Below are positions 5,354 to 5,381 of a stretch of 5,381 nt of DNA, in pieces (the stretch's first letter is position 1; each line of letters begins with the position of its first letter). Both the position numbers and the translations under genes were made by a program. The stretch comes from Filomicrobium sp. GTDB lineage: Bacteria > Pseudomonadota > Alphaproteobacteria > Rhizobiales > Hyphomicrobiaceae. The stretch is from NCBI GenBank assembly GCA_021775655.1, contig JAJFHK010000384.1, positions 1 through 5,381 of the forward strand. The letters are read 5' to 3'. Below the pieces are notes generated by a model. That model saw only the letters and a list, made by a program, of their open reading frames with translations. It had not been told where the DNA came from and did no database searches.

Positions 5354-5381
5354 GATATCCACGAGTATCAGGCGAAAGAGC
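5351..5381 (+). CDS. mtkA: Malate-CoA ligase beta subunit, N-terminal fragment (cut by the window end)
   Basis: Only ten codons are present, reading MDIHEYQAKE. This is the conserved start of the ATP-grasp beta subunits of malate-CoA ligase (malate thiokinase) and succinyl-CoA synthetase. Ten residues cannot separate MtkA from SucC. The position directly behind mclA, 52 bases away on the same strand, favours MtkA, which with MtkB uses ATP and CoA to make malyl-CoA, the substrate of MclA. mtkB is expected next, beyond the window. Confidence 0.75.
   Translation, partial: MDIHEYQAKE

Overview
The window comes from a methylotrophic alphaproteobacterium, most likely a Hyphomicrobiales (Rhizobiales) member such as Hyphomicrobium or a close relative. 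Three consecutive genes in its right half are the core of the serine cycle for formaldehyde/C1 assimilation: serine-glyoxylate aminotransferase (sga), malyl-CoA lyase (mclA) and the first ten codons of a malate-CoA ligase beta subunit (mtkA). The lineage is inferred from protein resemblance recalled from memory, moderate-to-high GC and strong Shine-Dalgarno sites; no search was run.

Layout, all genes on the + strand. 44-1726: outer-membrane TpsB (FhaC/ShlB-type) transporter of a two-partner secretion system, with a TTG start and a signal peptide. 1727-1993: non-coding leader with a sigma54-like site and a strong GC hairpin. 1994-2695: NarL/LuxR-type regulator whose receiver domain lacks the phospho-acceptor aspartate. 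2696-2996: about 300 bases without a gene, carrying two nested GGGTAG/CTACCC palindromes and possible mutually exclusive leader hairpins. 2997-4214: sga. 4215-4341: spacer with small inverted repeats. 4342-5298: mclA. 5351-end: start of mtkA behind a very strong ribosome binding site.

How the genes work together: Sga converts glyoxylate plus serine to glycine plus hydroxypyruvate. Malate-CoA ligase (MtkAB) activates malate to malyl-CoA. MclA cleaves malyl-CoA to acetyl-CoA and glyoxylate, which returns to Sga. The three genes therefore close the glyoxylate-regenerating arm of the serine cycle and probably form one operon read from a promoter in 2696-2996. The atypical LuxR-type protein immediately upstream is a good candidate for its regulator, and the GGGTAG palindromes, which resemble NarL-family half-sites, are the candidate operator. 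The TpsB gene looks functionally unrelated and marks the left border of the C1 cluster; its secreted TpsA partner is not in the window.

The most notable observation is the pairing of a non-phosphorylatable LuxR/NarL-type regulator with a compact four-half-site operator in front of serine-cycle genes. I found no mobile element, CRISPR array, tRNA or rRNA.
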